Part shown: one piece after another, positions 6,977-14,055 of the stretch
Position numbering within the stretch: position 1 is the stretch's first letter
How the letters are laid out: the number at the start of each line of letters is the position of its first letter
Source: an uncultured Oscillospiraceae bacterium
Lineage (GTDB): Bacteria > Bacillota > Clostridia > Oscillospirales > Acutalibacteraceae
Direction: 5' to 3'
DNA: 14,055 bases
Assembly (NCBI GenBank): GCA_905200265.1
Contig: CAJKJS010000012.1
Coordinates: 1-14,055, forward strand
Program-made: the position numbers and the translations under genes
The notes under the pieces: generated by a model
The model's database searches: none
What the model saw: the letters and a program-made list of their open reading frames with translations, nothing else
What the model was told of the DNA's origin: nothing

Positions 6977-8230
6977 TTATACCCGAGCCGCCAAAACAGC
7001 GGCTTCGTATGCTTTTACTTTTGGCATCCATTCCCCGTCCAGCGGCACGCCGCACCGACGGCAGTATGCATCCCAAACAAGGCCGAAGGGCGCCGTTTTC
7101 ATTTCTTCCTGCAAAACCAGCAGCGACGTAAAATCGCCTGCATCTTGCAGCTGTTTCATGGTATCCACGGGCTGTAGCAAAGCATAAAGCAGCGCTTTTT
7201 GCAGATTGCGGTACCCCGTCACCCAGGCGGCTACCCGATTGATGGAAGCGTCAAAGTAATCCAGCGCCAAAAATACCCGGTCAAGGGCGTGGCAGCGCAC
7301 GATTTCCCGGCAGATTTCCCGGGTTTCGTCATCGAACAGCACCACATGATCGGAATCCCACCGCACCGGGCGGGTGATATGCAGCGCCAGTTTTTCATCG
7401 AACAATAAAAGCGACGAAATTTTATCGGAGACCACTTCGGTGGGGTGATAGTGACCGTTATCCATCAAACTGATGCAGCCTTCCTTTTGGGCCGCATATT
7501 TTAAGCAGAATTCCGCCGACCCCACGGTGTACGATTCCACCCCAATGCCAAACACTTTCGACTCTACACAGGGATACACCATGGACCGGTCGTAGGGTTC
7601 CGACAAAATTGCGTCGAGGGATTCTTTATACCGCTGCCGGGGCCCCAACCGGTCGGCCGGGATATCCTTAAAGCCGTCGCCGGTCCAGATGTTCAGCACG
7701 CAGGGAGTGTGCAGCTCCTGTGCCAGATACTGGGCAATGCGCACACAGGCTTTTCCGTGGTCAATCCAGAATTGTCGAGTTTCTTCCCGAGGGGACGACA
7801 GAGTAAGCGGGTCGCACATCGGGTGAGAAAAGAAGGTGGGGTTAAAATCGGCCCCCAATCCCCGCTCTTTGCAGTACGCCACCCACGGCGCAAAGTGTTT
7901 TGGCTCCAGCTTATCCCGGTCTACCCAGGGCGCTTCCGGAGTAAAGATCGCGTAGCTTGCGTGCAGGTTGATTTTCTTTGTGCCAGGGCACAAGGCCAGT
8001 ACCTGGTCCATGTCGTCCATGAGCTCTTTGGGGGTACGGGCTTTGCCCGGGTACCCGCCCGTTGCCTGAATGCCGCCGGTGAGAGGGCCACCCTCTTTGC
8101 GGTCAAAACCGGTGACATCGTCCCCCTGCCAGCAGTGCAGGGAAACGGGCACCTTTTGTAGCGTTTCCATGGCTTTTTCTACATCCACCCCGTACCGGGC
8201 ATAGATAGTTTTTGCATATGTTTCGTTCAT
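6977..8230 (-). CDS. rhaA: L-rhamnose isomerase
   Basis: Cytoplasmic metal-dependent ketol isomerase converting L-rhamnose to L-rhamnulose. The 417 residues are the normal family length, and the opening (ARYGVDVEKAMETL...LHCWQGDDV) is characteristic. Other signatures are KINLHASYAIF, ESKVFGIGVESYTVGS with a metal-binding glutamate, and MDNGHYHPTE with D257 and H260 among the expected metal or substrate ligands. HITRPVRWDSDHVV comes later in the protein. The ATG follows a GAGGGAGGG site. The gap after rhaB is only 15 nt, so the two are cotranscribed and possibly translationally coupled. Confidence 0.97.
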   Translation of the reverse strand: MNETYAKTIYARYGVDVEKAMETLQKVPVSLHCWQGDDVTGFDRKEGGPLTGGIQATGGYPGKARTPKELMDDMDQVLALCPGTKKINLHASYAIFTPEAPWVDRDKLEPKHFAPWVAYCKERGLGADFNPTFFSHPMCDPLTLSSPREETRQFWIDHGKACVRIAQYLAQELHTPCVLNIWTGDGFKDIPADRLGPRQRYKESLDAILSEPYDRSMVYPCVESKVFGIGVESYTVGSAEFCLKYAAQKEGCISLMDNGHYHPTEVVSDKISSLLLFDEKLALHITRPVRWDSDHVVLFDDETREICREIVRCHALDRVFLALDYFDASINRVAAWVTGYRNLQKALLYALLQPVDTMKQLQDAGDFTSLLVLQEEMKTAPFGLVWDAYCRRCGVPLDGEWMPKVKAYEAAVLAARV

Positions 8231-8245
8231 GTTAAATACCCTCCC

Positions 8246-9703
8246 TCACTCTTTGACGGTTTCTATCGGAAAACTACGCCGGGCCGCGGCACGAGCTTCT
8301 TCCCGGCTTTGGAACGTACCCATACTGATCATCTGCATCATTAAATTGCCAAGGGCTGTCGCTTCCACCGGCCCAGCGGTAACGGTGAGCCCCGTTTGCT
8401 GCTTTGTCAGGGTATTGAGCAGCGCGTCCCGACAGCCGCCGCCCACAATATGCAGCGTATTGTACGTGTCACCGGTGACACCGGCTATCTCTCGCACCAC
8501 GCGGGCGTAATCCTGTGCTAAACTGTGGTATACACAGGCCGCCGCCTGTCCCAGGTTTTGCGGCACCGGACCGCCCGCTTCCCGGCAGGCTTTTTGTATT
8601 TCGTCTCCCATACTGTCGGGCGCCAGGAACCGGCTGTCGTTGGGATCTACACGAGTGGGAAAATCAATCTCCCTTTTGGCCATGTCACACAACGCGGCAA
8701 AGCTGATGGAATTAATAGCGGCCCGCTCGGGCGCCTTCTCTCCTTTTACGTACGATTCGCCGTTTGCTTCCCGGCGCAGAGATTGCAACATCCACAGCCC
8801 CATGCTGTTCTTTAAAAAGCGCCAGGTGCCGAACGCGCCGCCTTCGTTGGTAAAATTGTGCAAGCGGGCGTTCTCGCTGCACAGCGGCTCATCCCGTTCC
8901 GCCCCCAGTAGTGACCAGGTACCGGAACTGAGTACCAGGGATTTTTCCCCCGGCAGGATGGGCGCTGCCAGGAAAGCAGACGCCGTATCGTGGGTGGCTG
9001 GCAGCACCACTTGCACCCGGTGCCCGTCAAAGCCCACCTCCCGTTTTACGGACGGGAGCAAATCCCCCAGCACGGTGCCCGGCTGGCTGATGGGCCCAAA
9101 AAGCCCTTCCGGCAGGGAAAACGACCGCAAGAGGGATGTATCCCAAGTCTTTTCTTTCGCCCCCACCAAAGACGTAGTGGTGGCATTGGTATATTCCCAG
9201 GCCATCTGGCCCGTCAGGCAGTAGTGTAAATAATCGGGGATAAGCAGAAGGTGCCTCGCTTTTTCCAGCACGTCGGGGTCCTGCCGCTGCTGGGACAACA
9301 ACTGATACACGGTGTTAAACGGCTGGTGTTGGATGCCACACTTCGCATAGAGCGCAGCAAACGGCACCATGTTTTCAGCGATGTCCGTTATTTGCTCCGT
9401 GCGGCTGTCTCGATACGAAACAGCGTCGCCCACCAAATCCCCATTTTGGTCGAGCAGTACATAGTCCACCGCCCAGGTATCGATGCCAATGGTAGCGGGC
9501 ACATGCCCCAGTGCCCGGCAGGCTTTGAGTCCTTCTTTGATTTGCTCGATGAGATGGGATAAATCCCAGCAACGGTGGCCGTTTTTCCACACTTGACGGT
9601 TTTCAAAACGGTAGATTTCCCGCATAACAATGCGTCCGTTTTCTTCGAACCCTAAAATGTGGCGTCCGCTGGAAGCACCGATGTCAATCGCCAGATGTTC
9701 CAT
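8246..9703 (-). CDS. rhaB: L-rhamnulokinase
   Basis: FGGY-family sugar kinase that phosphorylates L-rhamnulose at C1 using ATP. The protein is 485 residues. Seen in order: the N-terminal phosphate-binding AIDIGASSGR, GIDTWAVDYVLLD, the catalytic aspartate D239 in THDTASAF, SSGTWSLLG, and the C-terminal nucleotide-binding IVGGGCRDALLN. It is the first gene of rhaBAD, with a GGAAGGGGGAG site before the ATG and a TATAAT about 25 bp upstream. Gene order B-A-D matches the classical enterobacterial operon, but here the regulator lies upstream in the same direction rather than divergently. Confidence 0.96.
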   Translation of the reverse strand: MEHLAIDIGASSGRHILGFEENGRIVMREIYRFENRQVWKNGHRCWDLSHLIEQIKEGLKACRALGHVPATIGIDTWAVDYVLLDQNGDLVGDAVSYRDSRTEQITDIAENMVPFAALYAKCGIQHQPFNTVYQLLSQQRQDPDVLEKARHLLLIPDYLHYCLTGQMAWEYTNATTTSLVGAKEKTWDTSLLRSFSLPEGLFGPISQPGTVLGDLLPSVKREVGFDGHRVQVVLPATHDTASAFLAAPILPGEKSLVLSSGTWSLLGAERDEPLCSENARLHNFTNEGGAFGTWRFLKNSMGLWMLQSLRREANGESYVKGEKAPERAAINSISFAALCDMAKREIDFPTRVDPNDSRFLAPDSMGDEIQKACREAGGPVPQNLGQAAACVYHSLAQDYARVVREIAGVTGDTYNTLHIVGGGCRDALLNTLTKQQTGLTVTAGPVEATALGNLMMQMISMGTFQSREEARAAARRSFPIETVKE

Positions 9704-9726
9704 ACATGTCTCCCCCTTCCATACGC

Positions 9727-9755
9727 ATTATACGCCCATGAAAAGGGCAAAAGAA
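9727..9755 (-). promoter_or_regulatory. Probable rhaBAD promoter
   Basis: A perfect TATAAT on the minus strand (9732 to 9727) lies about 25 bp before the rhaB ATG. The -35 position, about 17 bp upstream, is TTCTTT, a poor match. A weak -35 with a strong -10 fits a promoter needing an activator such as the AraC-family protein encoded next door. The -35 zone coincides with the T-rich tail of the preceding terminator. No operator half-sites could be assigned. Confidence 0.55.
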
Positions 9756-9783
9756 AGGACGCTTCTTTTTAAAAAAGCGTCCT
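9756..9783 (-). terminator. Intrinsic terminator after the AraC-family regulator
   Basis: A 9-bp perfect stem (9756-9764 with 9775-9783), with further T/A pairing possible in the loop. On the minus strand it is followed by TTCTTTT. It lies 8 nt beyond the regulator stop codon and separates the sulfatase-glycosidase-regulator unit from rhaBAD. Confidence 0.8.
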
Positions 9784-9791
9784 AATTAAAC

Positions 9792-10760
9792 CTATTCCTG
9801 ATGGGATGATTCTTTTTGCTGTAAGCGGTACGCCCGGGGCGTCATTCCATACGTTTTGCGGAACGCCCGGTGAAAGTAGCTGGTGTTTTCGTACCCCACC
9901 GCCACAATAATATTTTGCACACTCAAAGTGGTGGTACATAGCAGCTGGGCCGCTTTATCCATGCGTTTTTGCCGCAATAATTCTTTAAACGTACGGCCTG
10001 TGGCCCGGTGCACCTGGGCGCTGACATAGGAAAGCGACACCCCTTGGCTTTGCGCCACGCGGGTTAAATCAGCCTGGGCGTAGTTTTCTTCCACTTCCCG
10101 CAGGGCTTCCAGTACGCAGCGGTTTTCTTCCTGTTTGGGCAGTTCGCCTGTTTCCATATGGCTGAGCAGCTCTAAAAACAGCAGCCCCATGGTGGTTTGG
10201 GTAATGCGCCGCCGGTTGTTTTCCGGATGCAGGAGCGACCAGATCATATTTTCCAGCAGATTTTGCACCGGCAGAAGCTCCCCCGCCCGGAAAAGCAGAT
10301 AGGGCATCGCCCCCTGTAACCCTTCCGCCACGAAGCGCCACAATACGTTATCCTGCCCGATCATCGAAAATGCCGTGTCAAAAAACGGCGGCTGCACAAT
10401 AAAGTTTACGGCCAGGTCGTCTTGACCGGCCCGGCGGATTTCGTGCCCGGCTTGCAACCCTAAAAACAGCAGGTCCCCGGGGTGCAGGGTGAGGTCCACC
10501 TGGTGGTTGATGCGGTGAATGAGCTGCCCTTTTAGACAATAGCAGATTTCGATATACTCGTGGGTATGATACGGGAACGGAGTAAACCGCGTGTGAGGGC
10601 GCACTTTAATGAGCTTGCCCTGTTCCAGCATATGGCGGCTGTCGATATGGAACGCGCCACCGGGAGCTGTGTACCGTTCCCGGTCGAGTTTTTGCCCATG
10701 TAACAGCGCTTCTTCTTCCGGCGTAATACGCGAAAGCTCCCCGATTAAACGTTCGTTCAC
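9792..10760 (-). CDS. AraC-family transcriptional regulator, probable rhamnose-responsive activator
   Basis: A 322-residue DNA-binding regulator. Residues about 40-130 form a cupin-like sugar-sensing domain (PYHTHEYIEICYCLKG, HPGDLLFLGLQAGHEI). Residues about 225-315 hold the double helix-turn-helix of the AraC family, with the signature VGYENTSYFHRAFRKTYGMTPRAYR at the end. The start is a GTG at 10760, chosen because AAAGGAGGG (10777 to 10769) lies 8 nt upstream. It begins 33 nt after the GH127 stop, so it is probably cotranscribed with the sulfatase and glycosidase genes. Its position directly before rhaBAD makes it the best candidate activator of that operon, in the manner of RhaS/RhaR. 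The inducer is inferred to be L-rhamnose. Confidence 0.9.
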   Translation of the reverse strand: MNERLIGELSRITPEEEALLHGQKLDRERYTAPGGAFHIDSRHMLEQGKLIKVRPHTRFTPFPYHTHEYIEICYCLKGQLIHRINHQVDLTLHPGDLLFLGLQAGHEIRRAGQDDLAVNFIVQPPFFDTAFSMIGQDNVLWRFVAEGLQGAMPYLLFRAGELLPVQNLLENMIWSLLHPENNRRRITQTTMGLLFLELLSHMETGELPKQEENRCVLEALREVEENYAQADLTRVAQSQGVSLSYVSAQVHRATGRTFKELLRQKRMDKAAQLLCTTTLSVQNIIVAVGYENTSYFHRAFRKTYGMTPRAYRLQQKESSHQE

Positions 10761-10793
10761 GCGGTTTTCCCTCCTTTCATCCCGTTATTCTTT

Positions 10794-12632
10794 TTACACC
10801 ACCTGGTAATAGATCGTATAGGTTTCCCTGCCAATGTCATACAGCGGGCGGAACACAAAACCGAAATCCTGGTTGACGGTGCGGAACTGAATATTCCAGT
10901 TCCCCCACTCCCGTTCATTGTGGGGCACGAGCATAGTAGAGGGGTCGTTACAATCGCCATGCAGCAGCCGTGCTTCGCTGAGTCCGGCCAGCACCACCGG
11001 CCCATACCGGAATGCCACCGTGTTCGGGTCGTCTTCCAGCGGGCAGCAACGAAGGGCTTTGGGGAATTCCATTTGCAGCGTATCTCCCGTTTGCCAACTA
11101 CGGGATAGACAGGCGTAGCCGTCCTGCACCGTGGGGGTACAAGCCTCACCGTTTAGCGTAAAGACCGCCGGACCCGATAGCCAACCGGGCAGACGTACCC
11201 GCAAGCTCTGACTCACGGGGCCATCGGGAGCCTCTACCTGCAACGTATAACTGTCGCTTTCCGGCCGGGTGGGGTATTTTGCTCCCAGGCCTGTGATTTT
11301 CACACATTCGCCGCTGCGGTCCGTGACCGACAGCGTCAGGTTCAATGTCTTGTCCCCTTCGGTCATAATTAGGCGGTTGGGCAGGAACTGAGCCAGCGTC
11401 AGGCTATGATCTTCCCCACGGTACCAAAGCCATTCCCGGTACCGGCTGGGCCCCTGCACCGCCGTACAGTGGCAGCACCAGAAGTCTTCCGTGCGGCTGC
11501 CCCAGTTTTTGTGAGAACCGGCCTCCAGCGGCAGATAATACGTGACAATCCCCTCATCGCGGCTGATGGCGTTCGATAGGGTTTCGTACGTATCTTTCCA
11601 AAACGCCTGGGCAAACAAGCCGTTGATGAGATTCAGTTCGATATAATCGAGGTATTCTTTGTCCCCTGTCTGGCGATATAGGTAATCGGCCAGACGGATC
11701 ATGTTATAGACCACGCAGTGTTCCTGGTTATTGTGATTTAAACGGGCGCTCTGGCGGTGGGGCGGCGTCCATACTTCCCCGGCTGTCTGACCGCCGGTTA
11801 CGAACATGCCCCGCTTTGTGACGGCTTGTTGCCAATAGTTTTTGACGATGGTAAGGTACCGTTCGTCACCGGTGACTTCATACGCCCGGGCACAACCGTG
11901 AATTTCCGGAACAGTGGCATTCGCGTGCATATTGGTGAGCACGTCTTCCCCACGCCACAACGGTTCGGTGAGTCGGGGCCGTTCGTACCGCTCCATCAGG
12001 ATTTTATGTGTTTCATCGCCGGTCACCGCGTACAGATCGGCCCAAAATTCCATCATGGCGCCAGTTTCTTCGGCATCCATCATGTCATCCATCACATGCC
12101 GCGGCGTTTCTTCGGTAAACTGCCAGAACCACTGGGTGCATCCCTTTAGGATCTGCATGGCTGTTTCGTCGTGCAGATAGACATACACATCCAGCAGCCC
12201 CATCATGACCTTGTGGCACACATATTGCGGCGCCCAAAAATGAACACCACGGCGCAACTGGTAGAGGTACTTTTCCGGAATGGGGAACGCCCAACCATTA
12301 CCGTTTACTTCCTGGCAACGGCGAATTTCTTTTACCACATGCATGGCCCGGGCTTTCAGTTCCTCATCGCCGGTTTCGTCATACAGCCGGGCGCAGGCGC
12401 TGAGCCAGTGGCCGGTAAAAGTTCCGCGAATGTGGGACAGCGGTCCGTCCCATCCCCAATGGATGTGTACCGGTTTATCCACATGCCAGCCGCTGAGTCC
12501 CGCTTCGGTATAAAACGAAAACAGCAGGTTTTCGTCTTTTAACGATAGTAGGTACTCCCGGTCAAAAGCCTGTTTATTCAGTGCCAGGGACGGCAACAGC
12601 CGCACTCCGGCCCCCAGGGATTGTTGTTTCAT
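10794..12632 (-). CDS. GH127-like glycoside hydrolase (beta-L-arabinofuranosidase family, formerly DUF1680)
   Basis: A 612-residue retaining glycosidase with an alpha/alpha-barrel followed by beta-sandwich domains. Recognisable signatures are NMHANATVPEIHGCARAYEVTGD, the E-x-C pair E304-H-C306, and the double cysteine C386-C387 in DFWCCHC. These correspond to the Glu-x-Cys and Cys-Cys zinc ligands of bifidobacterial HypBA1, where the first cysteine of the pair is the nucleophile. No signal peptide is present (N-terminus MKQQSLGAGVRLLPSL), so the enzyme is probably cytoplasmic and acts on imported oligosaccharides. It lies 59 nt after the sulfatase gene and 33 nt before the regulator. Known family activities are beta-L-arabinofuranosidase and, in one rhamnogalacturonan-II enzyme, release of aceric acid, so the substrate here is open. 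Confidence 0.88.
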   Translation of the reverse strand: MKQQSLGAGVRLLPSLALNKQAFDREYLLSLKDENLLFSFYTEAGLSGWHVDKPVHIHWGWDGPLSHIRGTFTGHWLSACARLYDETGDEELKARAMHVVKEIRRCQEVNGNGWAFPIPEKYLYQLRRGVHFWAPQYVCHKVMMGLLDVYVYLHDETAMQILKGCTQWFWQFTEETPRHVMDDMMDAEETGAMMEFWADLYAVTGDETHKILMERYERPRLTEPLWRGEDVLTNMHANATVPEIHGCARAYEVTGDERYLTIVKNYWQQAVTKRGMFVTGGQTAGEVWTPPHRQSARLNHNNQEHCVVYNMIRLADYLYRQTGDKEYLDYIELNLINGLFAQAFWKDTYETLSNAISRDEGIVTYYLPLEAGSHKNWGSRTEDFWCCHCTAVQGPSRYREWLWYRGEDHSLTLAQFLPNRLIMTEGDKTLNLTLSVTDRSGECVKITGLGAKYPTRPESDSYTLQVEAPDGPVSQSLRVRLPGWLSGPAVFTLNGEACTPTVQDGYACLSRSWQTGDTLQMEFPKALRCCPLEDDPNTVAFRYGPVVLAGLSEARLLHGDCNDPSTMLVPHNEREWGNWNIQFRTVNQDFGFVFRPLYDIGRETYTIYYQVV

Positions 12633-12691
12633 ATGGTGTGTCTTCCTTTCTTTATGTTCAGGGTTCTATCCCCTGTTTTACCAAATAGAAT

Positions 12692-14032
12692 TTAGCCCAT
12701 GTGGGGTACGATCACTGGTTCCGGCTCCCCAGCTTCCACCATACGGGCTTTCAGTCGCTGGGCGCACGCCGCCCGAGCTGCGGCAAAAGCCGGATCATCC
12801 ACCCGGTTATACCGCTGGTGAGGATCATCTGCCAGTACATAAAAATACTCTTCTTCATACAAAGTGGCCCCAGGGCTATTCCAGGCATCGCCCTGTGCCC
12901 GCACGCAGTATGTATACTGCGGTGTGCGAATGGCTCTGCCTATTTCGCTTTCACTAATCTGCATAAACACTTCTTCCGGGCGGCCGCTCGTATCGCCCTT
13001 AAGCAAAGGCAGTAGCGAATGCCCCACAAATTCCTCTGGCGGCGTAATCCCAGCGCAGTCGAGCAGTGTGACCGGCAAATCCAGAAGGCTGACGAGTTCA
13101 TGAATGGTTTTTCCGCCCTGGAAGGGCCCGCCTACGGCAATTAGCGGAACATGGGTGCAGGCATCGTGACACGCCCGCTTATATTCCCCATTGCGGGTGC
13201 AAAAATGGGACCCGTGGTCGCTGGTGTAAAACAAAATGGTATTATCCCACAATCCCTGATCTTTGAGCGTGTCCACCAAGCGGCCCACGTTTTCGTCCAA
13301 ACTGTGGCACTGCCCCAGATAATCGGGGTAATTTTCCCGCCAGTCGCCTTCGGTACCTACTAGGTCCCCGGGCACCTCATAGTTCGCAAACTTCCGGCGG
13401 CTGCCGTCGGGGCCTTCAAACCGGTGATGGTCGTTTTGATGGTGAGGCTCAATTTGCGAAAGAAACAGGAAAAACGGCCGATTCCGTTGGCGGTTGTGCA
13501 AAAACTGAATGGCGTAATTATTGATGCAGTCGGCCCGGTATCCGACAAAATCCCGACGGCGGCCGTCCCCATCGAACACATAACCGTCATACCCATGGGA
13601 CGTAAATTCCAGCACATCCGACGCCATCCAATACTCATAGCCTCCCCGGCGCTCCGGTGGCACGGCGCGGGTTTCGAAATCCTCCGGTCCGCCGGATTCT
13701 TCATAGCTACTTTTATTCGAAGCTAGGTGCCACTTGCCCACATACGCCGTTTCATATCCCGCACCGCGGAAAGCTCCTGCTAAGGTGGGAATCCCCTGGG
13801 GTAAGGCCTGCGCATTGCGCCAACAGCCAATCTGGGTGGCATACCGCCCGCTTTGCAGGCAGGCGCGAGCCGGTCCGCATACCGGCTGGCAGGTAAACAT
13901 ATTGGCAAATTTCACGCCTTCTCGTGCTAATTCGTCCAAATTGGGAGTGACCGGCAATTTTTGCCCATAACAGCCGAGGGTATCCCAGCGCTGCTGATCG
14001 GAAAAATAAAAAATGATATTGGGTTGTTTCAT
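12692..14032 (-). CDS. Cys-type sulfatase (formylglycine-dependent)
   Basis: A 446-residue sulfatase of the alkaline phosphatase-like superfamily that removes sulfate esters from a sugar or other substrate. The active-site sequence C52-G-P-A-R56 is the C-x-P-x-R signature in which the cysteine is converted to formylglycine. Other residues expected in the active site are D12 and Q13 (SDQQRWD), K100 and H102 (VGKWHLA), and D272-H273 (TSDHGSHF). There is no signal peptide, so it is predicted to be cytoplasmic. A good AAAGGAGA site precedes the ATG. It is the first visible gene of the sulfatase-GH127-regulator unit, and its promoter lies beyond the window or upstream genes precede it. A phosphonate or phosphodiester hydrolase of the same fold is an alternative, but the context favours a sugar sulfatase. 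Confidence 0.9.
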   Translation of the reverse strand: MKQPNIIFYFSDQQRWDTLGCYGQKLPVTPNLDELAREGVKFANMFTCQPVCGPARACLQSGRYATQIGCWRNAQALPQGIPTLAGAFRGAGYETAYVGKWHLASNKSSYEESGGPEDFETRAVPPERRGGYEYWMASDVLEFTSHGYDGYVFDGDGRRRDFVGYRADCINNYAIQFLHNRQRNRPFFLFLSQIEPHHQNDHHRFEGPDGSRRKFANYEVPGDLVGTEGDWRENYPDYLGQCHSLDENVGRLVDTLKDQGLWDNTILFYTSDHGSHFCTRNGEYKRACHDACTHVPLIAVGGPFQGGKTIHELVSLLDLPVTLLDCAGITPPEEFVGHSLLPLLKGDTSGRPEEVFMQISESEIGRAIRTPQYTYCVRAQGDAWNSPGATLYEEEYFYVLADDPHQRYNRVDDPAFAAARAACAQRLKARMVEAGEPEPVIVPHMG

Positions 14033-14055
14033 ACTACCTGTCTCCTTTCCCGATG

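Noticed and set aside
6788..7177. Plus-strand open frame of 129 codons across the rhaD-rhaA junction
   Set aside because: It is antisense to the well-defined rhaD start and rhaA end, with no motif or ribosome binding site.
9741..9755. Catabolite repression (cre) site before rhaB
   Set aside because: The stretch starts like a cre site but lacks the central CG and the closing half, so the match is too poor.
12659..12675. Small hairpin (5-bp stem) between the sulfatase and GH127 genes as a terminator
   Set aside because: The stem is short and no T-run follows on the minus strand. At most it is a weak processing or pausing site, so the genes were kept in one operon.

Overview
The window looks like chromosomal DNA of an anaerobic Firmicute, most likely a gut-type Clostridia (Oscillospiraceae/Lachnospiraceae-like). 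This is inferred from strong AGGAGG-type ribosome binding sites, sigma-A promoters with TGn-extended -10 elements, moderate GC, a flavin reductase-rubredoxin fusion typical of anaerobes, and an anaerobe-style rhamnose operon. No RNA genes, insertion sequences, phage genes or CRISPR arrays are visible. It holds eleven protein genes, one of them cut by the left edge, and no gene-free stretch longer than about 180 bases.

Left part (1-5150): the 3' end of a P-type cation ATPase overlaps by 4 nt a small HD-domain phosphohydrolase. This pair ends at a strong terminator shared with a convergent flavin reductase-rubredoxin gene (high-molecular-weight rubredoxin type, probably oxygen/NO defence). That gene is divergent from a type-B carboxylesterase. 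Both promoters lie in the 176-bp gap between them, and an AT-rich inverted repeat sits at the rubredoxin gene's transcription start. The esterase ends at a second strong terminator.

Right part (5152-14055): every gene is on the minus strand. Read in transcription order they are: a Cys-type sulfatase, a GH127-like glycosidase and an AraC-family regulator (one apparent operon), then a terminator and a compact promoter, then rhaB-rhaA-rhaD (L-rhamnulokinase, L-rhamnose isomerase, L-rhamnulose-1-phosphate aldolase), then a HAD phosphatase with its own promoter. RhaA, RhaB and RhaD turn L-rhamnose into dihydroxyacetone phosphate and L-lactaldehyde. The AraC protein is the likely rhamnose-responsive activator.

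The sulfatase and GH127 enzyme upstream suggest that rhamnose is released inside the cell from imported, sulfated and perhaps arabinose-containing oligosaccharides, since neither enzyme shows a signal peptide. This is the most interesting feature of the window. No transporter, mutarotase, lactaldehyde-processing enzyme or sulfatase-maturing enzyme is present in it.
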